Part shown: in pieces, positions 1 through 8,408 of the stretch | Numbering within the stretch: the stretch's first letter is position 1 | Layout: each line of letters begins with the position of its first letter | Translations under genes and position numbers: made by a program | Assembly (NCBI RefSeq): GCF_902168175.1 | Contig: NZ_CABHOU010000025.1 | Location: 1 to 64,000, forward strand | Direction of reading: 5' to 3' | Origin: an uncultured Chitinophaga sp. | GTDB taxonomy: Bacteria; Bacteroidota; Bacteroidia; Chitinophagales; Chitinophagaceae | DNA: 64,000 bases | The notes under the pieces: generated by a model | Seen by the model: only the letters and a program-made list of their open reading frames with translations | Database searches by the model: none | What the model was told of the DNA's origin: nothing

Positions 1-2
1 CA

Positions 3-305
3 CAAACTCCAGAAGAAAAACCACAACCGGCGAACGGAAACGAAGAAAAACCTAAATCAAGAAGAGGTTTTGCTGCTATGGACAAATCCAAGCAAAAGAG
101 CATTGCCAGTAAAGGCGGACAGGCAGCCCACAGAATGGGCGTTGCACACCGTTTTACTCCTGAAGAAGCACGCGAAGCTGGCCGTAAAGGCGGTAGCATC
201 GTTAGCATGAACCGGGAACACATGGCAGGTATTGGCAAAAAAGGTGGCGAGGCAACCCGCAAACCACGTGCGCCAAAACAAACCAATTCAGACAAGCAGC
301 CATAG
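3..305 (+). CDS. KGG-repeat stress protein (5' end cut by window edge)
   Basis: The reading frame is open from the first complete codon of the window, so the gene starts upstream of it. The visible part has an acidic, Pro/Glu-rich lead-in followed by SKRGFAA-like RRGFAAMDKSKQKSIASKGG and a second and third KGG block (AREAGRKGG, GIGKKGG). This is the pattern of the KGG/Con-10 stress-induced family, in which the segment before MDKSKQK is normally part of the protein, so the ATG at 78 is probably internal. The family is small, hydrophilic and linked to stress and sporulation or desiccation responses; its mechanism is unknown. A terminator follows at 333-390. Neighbouring DUF6496 protein is likewise small and basic, but each appears to be its own transcription unit. 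Confidence 0.8.
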   Translation, partial: QTPEEKPQPANGNEEKPKSRRGFAAMDKSKQKSIASKGGQAAHRMGVAHRFTPEEAREAGRKGGSIVSMNREHMAGIGKKGGEATRKPRAPKQTNSDKQP

Positions 306-332
306 AAGTACACAGAAAATTTAATGTAATAC

Positions 333-390
333 ATAAGAGTCCCGGCAGATAGGATCGCGAAGCGGTCTACAGCCGGGACTTATCTTTTTT
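333..390 (+). terminator. Rho-independent terminator after the KGG gene
   Basis: GTCCCGGC (339-346) pairs with GCCGGGAC (372-379), and the flanking ATAAG/CTTAT extends the stem with one bulge. A T-run follows at 384-390. Confidence 0.75.
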
Positions 391-436
391 ATCAATTTAC
401 CCCGTCGGAGCATTTCATTCACTTAAATTCAATGTT

Positions 437-892
437 ATGGCAAAGAAATACGGTAAAAAAGCCAGCGATAAAGTAGAGCGTGCTATGCACGAGATGAAAA
501 AAGGTAAGTTGAAAAGCGGTAGCACGGGCGAAAAGGTAACCAGCCGCAAGCAGGCAATTGCCATCGGTTTATCGGAAGCAAGAGAAGAAGGTGGCAAAGT
601 GCCGAAAAAAGCGGCTGCTAAGCGAGCTGCGCCTAAGAAGAAGGCGGCAGCTAAAAAAGCTGCACCTAAGAAGAAAGCTGCTGCGAAGAAGGCTGCACCG
701 GGAAAGAAAGCTGCTGCGAAAAAAGCCGCTCCTAAGAAGAAAGCTGCTGCGAAAAAGGCTGCACCAGGAAAGAAAGCTGCTGCGAAGAAGGCCGCTCCTA
801 GGAAGAAAGCTGCTGCGAAAAAAAAGGCTGCACCAGGAAAGAAAGCTGCTGCGAAAAAAGCCGCTCCTAGGAAAAAGGCAGCCGTTAAATAG
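437..892 (+). CDS. DUF6496 / Lys-Ala-rich histone-like protein, tail interrupted by a stop
   Basis: The N-terminal ~55 residues (MAKKYGKKASDKVERAMHEM, then GKLKSGSTGEKVTSRKQAIA) match the DUF6496 pattern. Residues ~57-151 are an AAPKKKAAAKK-type tandem repeat of 11 residues, as in bacterial H1-like nucleoid proteins. DNA binding is inferred from composition only. The TAG at 890-892 stands where the repeat expects Lys (AAG). The same frame then continues for 13 more repeat-like codons to a second TAG at 932-934, so the present protein looks about 14 residues shorter than its ancestor. A run of eight A at 818-825 adds one extra Lys and is a likely slippage point. Frames +1 and -1 through the repeat are also open but are low-complexity shadows. 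Confidence 0.85.
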   Translation: MAKKYGKKASDKVERAMHEMKKGKLKSGSTGEKVTSRKQAIAIGLSEAREEGGKVPKKAAAKRAAPKKKAAAKKAAPKKKAAAKKAAPGKKAAAKKAAPKKKAAAKKAAPGKKAAAKKAAPRKKAAAKKKAAPGKKAAAKKAAPRKKAAVK

Positions 893-925
893 GCGGCTCC
901 CAAAAAGAAGGCTGCGGCTAAAAAG
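607..925 (+). repeat. 33-bp tandem coding repeat (AAPxKKAAAKK)
   Basis: About nine degenerate copies of an 11-codon unit alternate AAPKKKAAAKK, AAPGKKAAAKK and AAPRKKAAAKK. The array runs past the current stop codon (890-892) to about 925. Confidence 0.85.
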
Positions 926-934
926 CGTAGTTAG

Positions 935-1463
935 TCCAATACCTTTCCTACTAATCATAAACAAAATGGCCGGTATGTAATGTATACCGGCCTGGTCATT
1001 TACAACAGCCAGGAAAGATTCCAGAGCGTTCAGTCGGTATATACACCGCCCTCCGCCGTTCTACCCCTACCCCAATAGTAAGAGAGCATCCATCAAATAG
1101 GTTCTTCACTACGCTCACCGACGTATTTATTCCCTCCATTACGAACGCAACAGTAGAGGCCAAAAAATGTCGGGAGTCGAACAAATGCCGGAAAGTTGGC
1201 GTAATAGCCGGCGAAAAACGGGCTATCCTCTCACTCCATTACCTTCATATTACCAAAGGAGATAAACGTTTAAATATGGTACGGATACACCGCCCCCGCT
1301 TTAAGCTCATCCTGTTAAAGACTGAAGCCAGTAATAGTAGCTTATTCACCCTCCGGCAGTCTCTGCTGAAAGGTAAGTGAGAGACTCCGTTTCTTCAATT
1401 CACCAATCCTGCTAACCACCACCGCCAACTTATCACTAAACAATATTAAAATAGTACCTTGTA
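935..1463. other. Intergenic region without a supported gene
   Basis: A 9-bp inverted repeat (GGCCGGTAT 968-976 / ATACCGGCC 984-992) just after the DUF6496 gene could act as its terminator, although only a weak T-rich tract follows. A 62-codon minus-strand frame at 996-1184 has no family signature and is not called. Nothing else was seen until the promoter at 1464-1494. Confidence 0.5.
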
Positions 1464-1494
1464 TTGCATAGTACATTATATTACCTTATCTTTG
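1464..1494 (+). promoter_or_regulatory. Bacteroidota-type promoter for the serine hydrolase
   Basis: TTG at 1464-1466, a 20-nt spacer and TATCTTTG at 1487-1494 match the Bacteroidota -33 TTG / -7 TAnnTTTG consensus exactly. The ATG of the next gene lies 58 nt downstream. Confidence 0.65.
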
Positions 1495-1552
1495 ACCCGA
1501 TATGTAAGTTTCCATCCTGCTTATCCATTTAATTACGTTTAAACTTCTTTAT

Positions 1553-3256
1553 ATGAAGAAAACCTCCGCCCTTCTACTACTCTTTAGTTTGGTTACCCAC
1601 GCTTATGCCCAAAATCTGCCTGCCAAACTTGACTCTGTTTTAAACTACTACGACCAGCACGCCGGCTTTAATGGCAGCGCCTTAATCGCCTATAAAGGCC
1701 AGGTATGGCTATCGAAGGGTTATGGCTACCGCAACGTGGAGAAAAACATTGCCAACGACGAAAACAGCATCTACCAACTCGGTTCCATCACCAAACAAAT
1801 AACGGCTGCCGTTATCCTGAAACTGCAGGAGGAAAAGAAACTGAGCGTAAATGATAAGATCAGCAAGTACTTTAAGAATTATCCCAAAGGCGACAGTATT
1901 ACCATTGCCAACCTGCTATCGCACACCTCGGGGATTTACAATTACACCGCCAACAGCGCCTTTATGCAGAAACCGGTAACTGAACATCAGTCGCGCGCGG
2001 CTATAATGGCACTTTTTGAGAACAAACCGCTGGCATTTACACCGGGCAGCAATTACGAGTACTCCAATTCCAACTATATGTTATTGGGTTACATTATTGA
2101 AGATGTAACGAAGATGCCGTACGAGAAAGCCGTACGCAAATACATATTTAACCCGGCCGGCATGACGAACAGCGGCTTCGATTTCGTTGGCCTCTCCCAT
2201 CCGAAAAAGACCACCGGGTACTTCAGCCTCAATACTCCCTCGTCGTACGTAGACTCCAGCGTAAGTTATGCCGCGGGCGCTGCGTATGCTACCACCGGCG
2301 ACTTATACAAATGGCATAAGGCTTTACTCACGAATAAGATCATCAACCCAACTTCTGTTGAAGCGGCTTATACACCGCTGAAAAACAAATATGGCTATGG
2401 ATGGATCATCGATACTATCACCGGGAAGAAGTTGGTAAGCCATACTGGCGGCATTTATGGGTTCAATACCGTAATAAAGCGTGTTCCGACAGACGATGCC
2501 TGCGTTATACTGCTCTCTAATGTAGCTAACAACAAAATGAACGAGATCGCTAACAGCCTGCTTAATACCATCTACTACGGCGCGCCTGTTCCCGTAGCGA
2601 AAAAGGTGGAACATACCAGCGAATCACTCCGCCAGTACGTAGGGGAATATAAACTAAGGGAAGACCTGCTGGTAACGATAACTGTGCTGAACGGTGCCTT
2701 ACACGCCAGGCCTACCAATCAGTCGGACAAAACCCTGGTACCGGACGGCGGCGATAAATTTCATGACAGTGAAAATGAAGATATCCGGCTTAGGTTTCAG
2801 CGTGATGCAACTGGCGAAGTGAATGGGTTTAAGTTTCAACAGAACGGCGCCGACATGTTCGCCCCTAAGATCATCCCAAAACTGGTAAAGGATATTTTGC
2901 ACATGGACAGTGTGTTGTTCAATGCTTTCAATAACCGCGACCTCAATGGTATGAAACAGGTATTTGATACGGGCATGGAGTTTTACCACGATAAAACAGG
3001 CCTTACCAATTATGATGATAACATTAAAGCCTTTACCACCACCTTCGCCCTTAACAATCCACCACGCCGCGAACTAATACGCAATTCAGTGGAAATTGTG
3101 CCGCTGGGCGAATTCGGCGCACTACAAACAGGAGAACACCGCTTTTGCCGGGTAGAAAGCGGCCAGGTAGGTTGCAGCATTTATAAGTTCGTAACTGTCT
3201 GGAAAAAAACATCCGAAGGCTGGAAAGCTTCACGCCTCATTAGCTACGGGCACTAA
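1553..3256 (+). CDS. Serine hydrolase (beta-lactamase class C fold) with C-terminal NTF2-like domain
   Basis: Secreted protein with signal peptide MKKTSALLLLFSLVTHAYAQ. The class C beta-lactamase/D-peptidase triad motifs are all visible: SITK at 78-81 (nucleophile Ser78, Lys81), YSN at 170-172 and HTGG at 297-300. A linker of the DUF3471 type follows (~350-440). Residues ~448-567 look like a DUF4440/SnoaL (NTF2-like) domain (VLFNAFNNRDLNGMKQVF ... FVTVWKKTSEGWKASRLISY). Likely acts on D-amino-acid peptides or esters in the periplasm; the substrate cannot be told from sequence. A promoter lies at 1464-1494. The stop TAA overlaps the stop of the convergent TonB receptor by 4 nt. Confidence 0.88.
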   Translation: MKKTSALLLLFSLVTHAYAQNLPAKLDSVLNYYDQHAGFNGSALIAYKGQVWLSKGYGYRNVEKNIANDENSIYQLGSITKQITAAVILKLQEEKKLSVNDKISKYFKNYPKGDSITIANLLSHTSGIYNYTANSAFMQKPVTEHQSRAAIMALFENKPLAFTPGSNYEYSNSNYMLLGYIIEDVTKMPYEKAVRKYIFNPAGMTNSGFDFVGLSHPKKTTGYFSLNTPSSYVDSSVSYAAGAAYATTGDLYKWHKALLTNKIINPTSVEAAYTPLKNKYGYGWIIDTITGKKLVSHTGGIYGFNTVIKRVPTDDACVILLSNVANNKMNEIANSLLNTIYYGAPVPVAKKVEHTSESLRQYVGEYKLREDLLVTITVLNGALHARPTNQSDKTLVPDGGDKFHDSENEDIRLRFQRDATGEVNGFKFQQNGADMFAPKIIPKLVKDILHMDSVLFNAFNNRDLNGMKQVFDTGMEFYHDKTGLTNYDDNIKAFTTTFALNNPPRRELIRNSVEIVPLGEFGALQTGEHRFCRVESGQVGCSIYKFVTVWKKTSEGWKASRLISYGH

Positions 3257-5685
3257 CCCGCCCTGTTAGCCTCATCCTCCGAACCTGTCTTTCTTTCCCG
3301 CGCGCCCGCTACCTTGGTATTGCCGAAGCGGTAGGTAAAAGACAGGTTTGCTGTTCTGTTTTGCCAGCGGTTATTGACGCGCAGGTATACATTACCATAA
3401 TTGGCAGTACCCCTGAAACGGTTACTGGCAAAAATATCATTCACGTTCAACTTCAGGGTGGCCTTTTTATTCAGCACTTCTTTCTGCACACCTCCCCAAA
3501 CACCACCCATGGCTTTAGAAGCAAAGATGCCGTACACAGTAGGTGCTTCAAACCACCCGCCCAATTCCATTTTTATACCGGCGGGCAATGTAAAAGTATT
3601 CGTAACATTCAGGTTCCACGACAACTGCGAGGTATAAAAGGTGCTGGTAGTATCGTTAATCTGGTAACGGGTATGATATACCGAACCATTGCTGTTAATG
3701 TTCCACCATTTCGTAAAATCGAACGGCGCGGTAAGATTAAGCGAGTAGTTCACCTGCTTACCCAGATTACGGTTCGTGCTGATCGTGATCTGCGTTTTAT
3801 CGTTCTGTATCAGGTATTCATCGAACAGATCGTTGGTAACGGAGTAAGCGAGCGATGCGATGTACTTGGTTTTGAACACGTAGGTAAGTTCTGTATTGTG
3901 CGTGTACTCGGGCCGTAGGAAAGCATTACCGCGGAAGTAGGTATACTTATCCAGGAAAAACAGGAATGGATTGAGCATACCATAACCGGGGCGGTTAATG
4001 CGTTTATTGTAAGCCACGGATAATTTATGATTGTCCGAAAACTTATGATCGGCGGTGAAATTAGGGAAATAGTCGAGGTAGCTGCGCCGGATGCGCTCCT
4101 TCAAAGAAATGGACTGTGCGTCCGATTCGGTTTTCTCCAGGCGCAACCCGGCGGTGATATCAGTTTTCTTAAACTGGTGTTTGTAGATGGCATAAGCTGC
4201 ATAAATATTTTCATCGTAGCGGAACTGGTCGTACTGCTGCAGTGCCGGCACATATACACCGCCTAACAGCGAATCGTAGCGATTGTAGTTGTCCGTCTTC
4301 ACAAAACTTGCTTTTACACCTGCTTCTATTTTAGACTTTTTGTTGAGGGGCAATACCAGGTCCGACTTTATACTATAAATATCAATGTAGGTATAAGGCC
4401 TTACGCTGATACCACTTCGTTGTGTAATAGCACCAGTACCGGCCACCTGCATGCTATCAGCCAGCATATTACTGATGTTGTTATGAAATTTTGCATAGTC
4501 GGCGTCTACAGACCATTCGGTGCCTAACGTATCGGCCTTCAGTTTATAATTAAGGTTTAAAGTTGTATTGCTAAAGCGGTTGTTGGTGTGAATGGCGGTA
4601 TGCAATACCGAATCGACCGCCCCACCTTTATTCGCGATTTGTGTAGCACTGGGTGCTTTACGCCTGAAGGCATTGCTGTAACCATTTACCAGCACACCGA
4701 TGGTTTGTTTGGGAGTGATGAAAAAGTCGACCCCGGCTTTATAAGACCGGTTCGTGAAATCGTTGGTCTGGAATACATCCTGTTGAAACTGCATAGGGGC
4801 GTCGCCGCCGGTTAAACGGTGTAGTTCGCGCGTATTATAACTCTCGCGGTTGCCATAGTTAAGCGTACCGAACGCATTAAACTTTTTTGTACGCCAGTTA
4901 ATACTGCCCCCTACACCATAAAACCAATAGCGGCCCGCTCCTACGTTCGCATTGATGGTTCCGTTAGTACCTGTAAGTTGTCCTTTTTTAGTTTTTATAT
5001 TGATGATGCCCGATGTACCTGCAGCATCATATTTAGCGCTTGGGCTGGTAATAATTTCTATCTGCGATACTGTTTCGGCGGGCATGCTTTTAAGCAGTTC
5101 GGCCAGGGCTTCATTAGAGAGATAAGTCAGTTTGCCATCGAGCATCACTGTTACACCCGACTTACCCCTTACTGCCAGGTTGTCGCTGTTATCAACCGAT
5201 ACACCGGGGGCACGACGTAACAAGTCCATTACGCTGTTACCCGCTGCTGCCACGCTGCTCTCCACGTTCAGTACTGTTTTACCTTCGGCATGTTCTACAT
5301 AGGGTTTTTGCCCGGTAATATTTACTTCCTTCAGCGATTTGGCAGAAGTGCGAAGACTGACAGCTTTCAGGTCTGCCTGGCGGTTCCCCTCCCCGATCTT
5401 AAACGTTTCACTGTTGTGAGTGGTAAAGCCCATTTGGGTAATTTGCAGGAAATAAGTGCCATCGTCTACACCTTCGATTTGGCAACGCCCCTCCGCATCG
5501 CTCATTTGTCCTTTAAGTAAGGAGCTGTCAGCCGTTTTTTTAATGGCTACGCCAGCGTAAGGCAAAGGTTTACCGGCTTCGTCAAGTATTCTTACGAACA
5601 CTTTGCCGTTACTTTTATTTTGCGCACACAGTGGCAAAATGGCAGACAGGCATAACATGGCAGCCAGGATGATTTTTTTTCTCAT
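3253..5685 (-). CDS. TonB-dependent outer-membrane receptor (OMP_b-brl_3 type)
   Basis: The start is set at the ATG giving signal peptide MRKKIILAAMLCLSAILPLC; an earlier in-frame ATG at 5772 would add 29 residues before it and is not used. After the signal comes a carboxypeptidase-regulatory-like Ig fold (~25-110). A plug follows with DLLRRAPGVSV, LDGKLTYL and IEIITSPSAKYDAAGTSG, then a ~550-residue beta-barrel ending in an aromatic YRF segment plus a short charged tail. Proteins of this build are common in Bacteroidota outside PULs and their ligands are generally unknown. A paralogue of the same architecture lies at 37320-39740. Convergent with the serine hydrolase, sharing the 4-nt CTAA. 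Confidence 0.88.
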   Translation of the reverse strand: MRKKIILAAMLCLSAILPLCAQNKSNGKVFVRILDEAGKPLPYAGVAIKKTADSSLLKGQMSDAEGRCQIEGVDDGTYFLQITQMGFTTHNSETFKIGEGNRQADLKAVSLRTSAKSLKEVNITGQKPYVEHAEGKTVLNVESSVAAAGNSVMDLLRRAPGVSVDNSDNLAVRGKSGVTVMLDGKLTYLSNEALAELLKSMPAETVSQIEIITSPSAKYDAAGTSGIINIKTKKGQLTGTNGTINANVGAGRYWFYGVGGSINWRTKKFNAFGTLNYGNRESYNTRELHRLTGGDAPMQFQQDVFQTNDFTNRSYKAGVDFFITPKQTIGVLVNGYSNAFRRKAPSATQIANKGGAVDSVLHTAIHTNNRFSNTTLNLNYKLKADTLGTEWSVDADYAKFHNNISNMLADSMQVAGTGAITQRSGISVRPYTYIDIYSIKSDLVLPLNKKSKIEAGVKASFVKTDNYNRYDSLLGGVYVPALQQYDQFRYDENIYAAYAIYKHQFKKTDITAGLRLEKTESDAQSISLKERIRRSYLDYFPNFTADHKFSDNHKLSVAYNKRINRPGYGMLNPFLFFLDKYTYFRGNAFLRPEYTHNTELTYVFKTKYIASLAYSVTNDLFDEYLIQNDKTQITISTNRNLGKQVNYSLNLTAPFDFTKWWNINSNGSVYHTRYQINDTTSTFYTSQLSWNLNVTNTFTLPAGIKMELGGWFEAPTVYGIFASKAMGGVWGGVQKEVLNKKATLKLNVNDIFASNRFRGTANYGNVYLRVNNRWQNRTANLSFTYRFGNTKVAGARERKTGSEDEANRAG

Positions 5686-5931
5686 ACAAGTATTTAGAAT
5701 GCGTTCTGGAAGACGGGGTTGGTTTCTGTTTTTACTGACAAATGTGTTGCGACATATACCAAGCTGGGGCACTCATTGGCCGCTGCATATACTTTAAAGA
5801 CGGGTTAACCGGCAAAAGGTTGCAAAATGTCTAGGTATTTTTTTCAGGTGGATAAGTTGATGCCGCTCATCCTGCTATACGACCGGTCTTTTCTGGCATA
5901 ATTACTGCGGCCAGTTAAAAAAACTACAGAT

Positions 5932-6288
5932 ATGGAACCTATCATTCAGTCATTGGGATTTAAAGCAAAAACCGAGTTGGAAGATTTTATCACGGATAAG
6001 CTACAGGGGATTAAGTACGATAAGATCATTAAAACGGAGGTAACGCTGTTCCTCGGCCCGGATAGCGACCCCGCCAATAAAGTATGCGAGATAAGACTGC
6101 ATATACCCGGGAACGATTTATTCGCTAAGAGGAACGCTGAGTTTTTCGAGCCTGCCGTAAATGAGTGTATAGATGTACTGCAAAGGGAGGTAAAACAACT
6201 GAGGGAGAAGCAGATCGACCGCCGTCAGGCCGATGCCACAGCTATACAGGATGCACTGATGAGCGGTGGTGTGGAAGAAAACGACTAA
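5932..6288 (+). CDS. HPF/RaiA-family ribosome-associated protein
   Basis: 118 residues with the S30AE-type beta-alpha-beta-beta-beta-alpha layout: MEPIIQSLGFKAKTELEDFI, then VTLFLGPDSDPANKVCEIRL, IPGNDLFAKRNAEFFEPAV, and a charged C-terminal helix REVKQLREKQIDRRQ. It is the short single-domain class without the long-HPF C-terminal dimerisation domain. The family binds the 30S subunit and promotes hibernation in stationary phase. Monocistronic: a hairpin terminator follows at 6311-6335. Confidence 0.8.
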   Translation: MEPIIQSLGFKAKTELEDFITDKLQGIKYDKIIKTEVTLFLGPDSDPANKVCEIRLHIPGNDLFAKRNAEFFEPAVNECIDVLQREVKQLREKQIDRRQADATAIQDALMSGGVEEND

Positions 6289-6310
6289 TACTCCGTTAAA
6301 TCTATAAGTA

Positions 6311-6335
6311 AAACAGGCGCCATAAGCGCCTGTTT
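6311..6335. terminator. Bidirectional terminator between convergent genes
   Basis: AAACAGGCGC (6311-6320) pairs perfectly with GCGCCTGTTT (6326-6335) around a 5-nt loop. There are U-rich tails on both sides (TTTTCGTTTT on plus, TTTTAC on minus), so it can serve both the HPF-like gene and the small membrane gene. Confidence 0.8.
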
Positions 6336-6363
6336 TCGTTTTATGCCGTGTAGTATACTTTCC

Positions 6364-6552
6364 TCAGGTTTCCCCGGGAAAAGTATCTCTGGGTGTACCG
6401 CCGCCCGTTTTCTTATCATCGATATTAAGCGGGGCCCTGTCTCTATTGATGAGTTTATCCTCCCCACCCTTCTTTTGTTTTGCCTTATGTACAAAGTAAT
6501 AAATCACCACGGCGGCTAACAGTATCAGTGCAATTAATGGTATTGGCTGCAT
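6364..6552 (-). CDS. Small single-pass membrane protein
   Basis: 62 residues: MQPIPLIALILLAAVVIYYF is one strong membrane helix, followed by a basic stop-transfer patch (HKAKQKKGGEDK) and a polar Gly/Thr-rich tail. AGGA lies about 6 nt upstream of the ATG, a good Shine-Dalgarno for this genome. It ends at a bidirectional terminator. No family was recognised and function is unknown. A competing frame at 6285-6494 lacks these features and is rejected. Confidence 0.5.
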   Translation of the reverse strand: MQPIPLIALILLAAVVIYYFVHKAKQKKGGEDKLINRDRAPLNIDDKKTGGGTPRDTFPGET

Positions 6553-6651
6553 AATTTCCTGTTTTAGTGCAGTATGTGGAGAACAGATACTATGCCTGAA
6601 AATTATTTATGGATTTTTTAACAGCTTACATCTTCCTGCCAAAGTTCATGT

Positions 6652-7650
6652 ATGCGAAAACATATCGTCTGTTTGCTGGCCGCACTTACGGCAGGAGCCT
6701 GCTTTTTGCGCATAGGCAACCGTTTCCTGAGTCCCTGGATACCTGTTAAGATTATACTGGCGATCGCGCTGCTGCTATTGCTGGCCGGGATATTATCCCC
6801 CTTCTTCACCCGCAAAAAACAACACGATATACCCTGGCTGCAAGGCATTATCCGTTACGCCATTGCCTTTGACCTTACCATGTTTGGCTTACAGAAGATA
6901 TTACACCTGCAGTTCCTGACCCCACTCGCCAAACTGGACGAGCCTTTTAGCCGCTTTAGCGCCGAAGATCTTACCTGGGCGTACTTCGGCCACTCTTACC
7001 CCTTCGTGGTAACCATCGCTTTGGCGCAGATCAGCGGTTCGGTATTACTGCTGTTTTCGCGGACCCGGTTGCTGGGTGTTTTTATCCTGTTACCCGTAAT
7101 GGCCAACATCATTTTTATCGACCTGTTTTATCATCTGGCACCAGGCGTATTAGCACATGCCTGTATCATGATGGCCGGCCTTATTTACCTGTTATTGCTG
7201 GATTACCAACAGCTGCGTATTCTCTTTTTCGCTCCCCAACCAGGCATTCCGGCTAATAACCGGGTAATAAAACCACTGTTACGCCTTTCATTGTTCGTCA
7301 TACCCTGCGCACTGTTGCTGAGCTACAATTTCCCGGATAAACATCCGGAAATAAAAGGCCGCTACGAAGCCCGATACATTAGCGGCTCGCTGGATTCGTT
7401 GCGAATTGTATACCTCGATATTGCAAATGAAATTGTACTCGACCTAGGTGGTATTGACAAAAGGTATTATGGCCGGTACGCCTATGACAAAACAACTGGT
7501 GCGTTACAGGCAACCTGGCACTTTGGGCGCAATGCCACCGATACATTACATGCGCGGCTGGTTAAGCATAACGATCGCATCGAACTCAAAGGCACTTTAG
7601 GACTGGATGAACTAACGTACGAACTGCAAAAAACCACAGACAGACATTAA
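6652..7650 (+). CDS. Multi-pass membrane protein, DoxX-like N-terminal part
   Basis: 332 residues with about six to seven hydrophobic segments in the first ~225 residues (for example IILAIALLLLLAGIL, VVTIALAQISGSVLLLF, IIFIDLFYHLAPGVLAHA). A soluble beta-rich tail of ~105 residues follows (DSLRIVYLDIANEIVLDL, LKGTLGLDELTYEL). The helix pattern and the FGLQKIL segment recall DoxX/DoxD-like quinone-associated membrane proteins, but the tail is unusual and the assignment is tentative. Stands alone on the plus strand. Confidence 0.6.
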   Translation: MRKHIVCLLAALTAGACFLRIGNRFLSPWIPVKIILAIALLLLLAGILSPFFTRKKQHDIPWLQGIIRYAIAFDLTMFGLQKILHLQFLTPLAKLDEPFSRFSAEDLTWAYFGHSYPFVVTIALAQISGSVLLLFSRTRLLGVFILLPVMANIIFIDLFYHLAPGVLAHACIMMAGLIYLLLLDYQQLRILFFAPQPGIPANNRVIKPLLRLSLFVIPCALLLSYNFPDKHPEIKGRYEARYISGSLDSLRIVYLDIANEIVLDLGGIDKRYYGRYAYDKTTGALQATWHFGRNATDTLHARLVKHNDRIELKGTLGLDELTYELQKTTDRH

Positions 7651-7877
7651 ATTAGCAGCAAAAAGCAGCTAAATACTACCTATGTTTAATACATGCAACA
7701 TGGGAACTGTACAAACCAGGCATACAGAAACTGAGCATCAGTTACAAAGCGGGTAATATGCACCTCAGTGAAAACAATCTTCAACTCATCCATTACTCGC
7801 CGGGAGTACAGGTAATAGCCTGGCCGGAGGAATTGCAGCCTTAATGGCACAGTATTCCGTGGTTATTGGTTAAACGA

Positions 7878-8408
7878 ATGATCATGGATAAGAAAAATCT
7901 GCTCATGCATACAGACATCCAGGACAGTGAAAAGGACCAAAAGAAACTGGCGCCTGAAGAAACGTCCATGGAATTACCCGAGGTAAAAGACATTCCGGGC
8001 CAGGAACATGTTCACGCAGCACCATTAGGCGAACTGGCCGATACCACCGCCTCTTCTGACGGTGAGGAAGGCACCGGCGTACTGGACGACCTCAATGGCG
8101 ACGACAGCGTGACTAACGACGATACCAATGTTACCAACACCGAACGCGAACTGCTGGACCGCGCCGCTAACGAAACACCCGGCGACGAAGGCGCATCTGA
8201 CCTCCGCCGCGCACGCCTCGACAGTGTGGACGAAGACGGTGATGTACTGAACGAAAAAGGTTTTGGCTACGACAATACCGGCGCCGACCTGGACGTACCA
8301 GGATCGGAAGACGACGACACGGCCGAAAGTGCAGGCAATGAAGACGAAGAAAACAATGCCTACAGCGACGACAAAAACAACGACGAAGAGACCATCGGTA
8401 TCCCTTAA
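7878..8408 (+). CDS. Highly acidic uncharacterised protein
   Basis: About 176 residues, extremely rich in Asp/Glu, with no hydrophobic segment. Recognisable blocks are KDQKKLAPEE, LPEVKDIPGQEHVHAAPLGE, RELLDRAANETPGDEG, DEDGDVLNEKGFG and LDVPGSEDDDTAE ... EDEENNAYS. This block order matches a family of acidic hypothetical proteins I know from Chitinophagaceae and relatives, with no assigned function. The start is uncertain: ATG at 7878 or 7884, and a TTG at 7866 is less likely. Its TAA overlaps the stop of the convergent GH43 gene (TTAA, 8405-8408). Likely intrinsically disordered (inference). Confidence 0.7.
   Translation: MIMDKKNLLMHTDIQDSEKDQKKLAPEETSMELPEVKDIPGQEHVHAAPLGELADTTASSDGEEGTGVLDDLNGDDSVTNDDTNVTNTERELLDRAANETPGDEGASDLRRARLDSVDEDGDVLNEKGFGYDNTGADLDVPGSEDDDTAESAGNEDEENNAYSDDKNNDEETIGIP

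Noticed and set aside
558..980. Long open frames in other phases through the Lys/Ala repeat (both strands)
   Set aside because: Low-complexity shadows of the 33-bp coding repeat; no start context and biased composition.
996..1184. 62-codon minus-strand frame
   Set aside because: No family signature, no promoter, no neighbour; chance ORF in an intergenic region.
7755..7844. Short plus-strand ORF (about 28 codons from an ATG near 7757) before the acidic protein
   Set aside because: Too short to judge and without ribosome-binding or family evidence.
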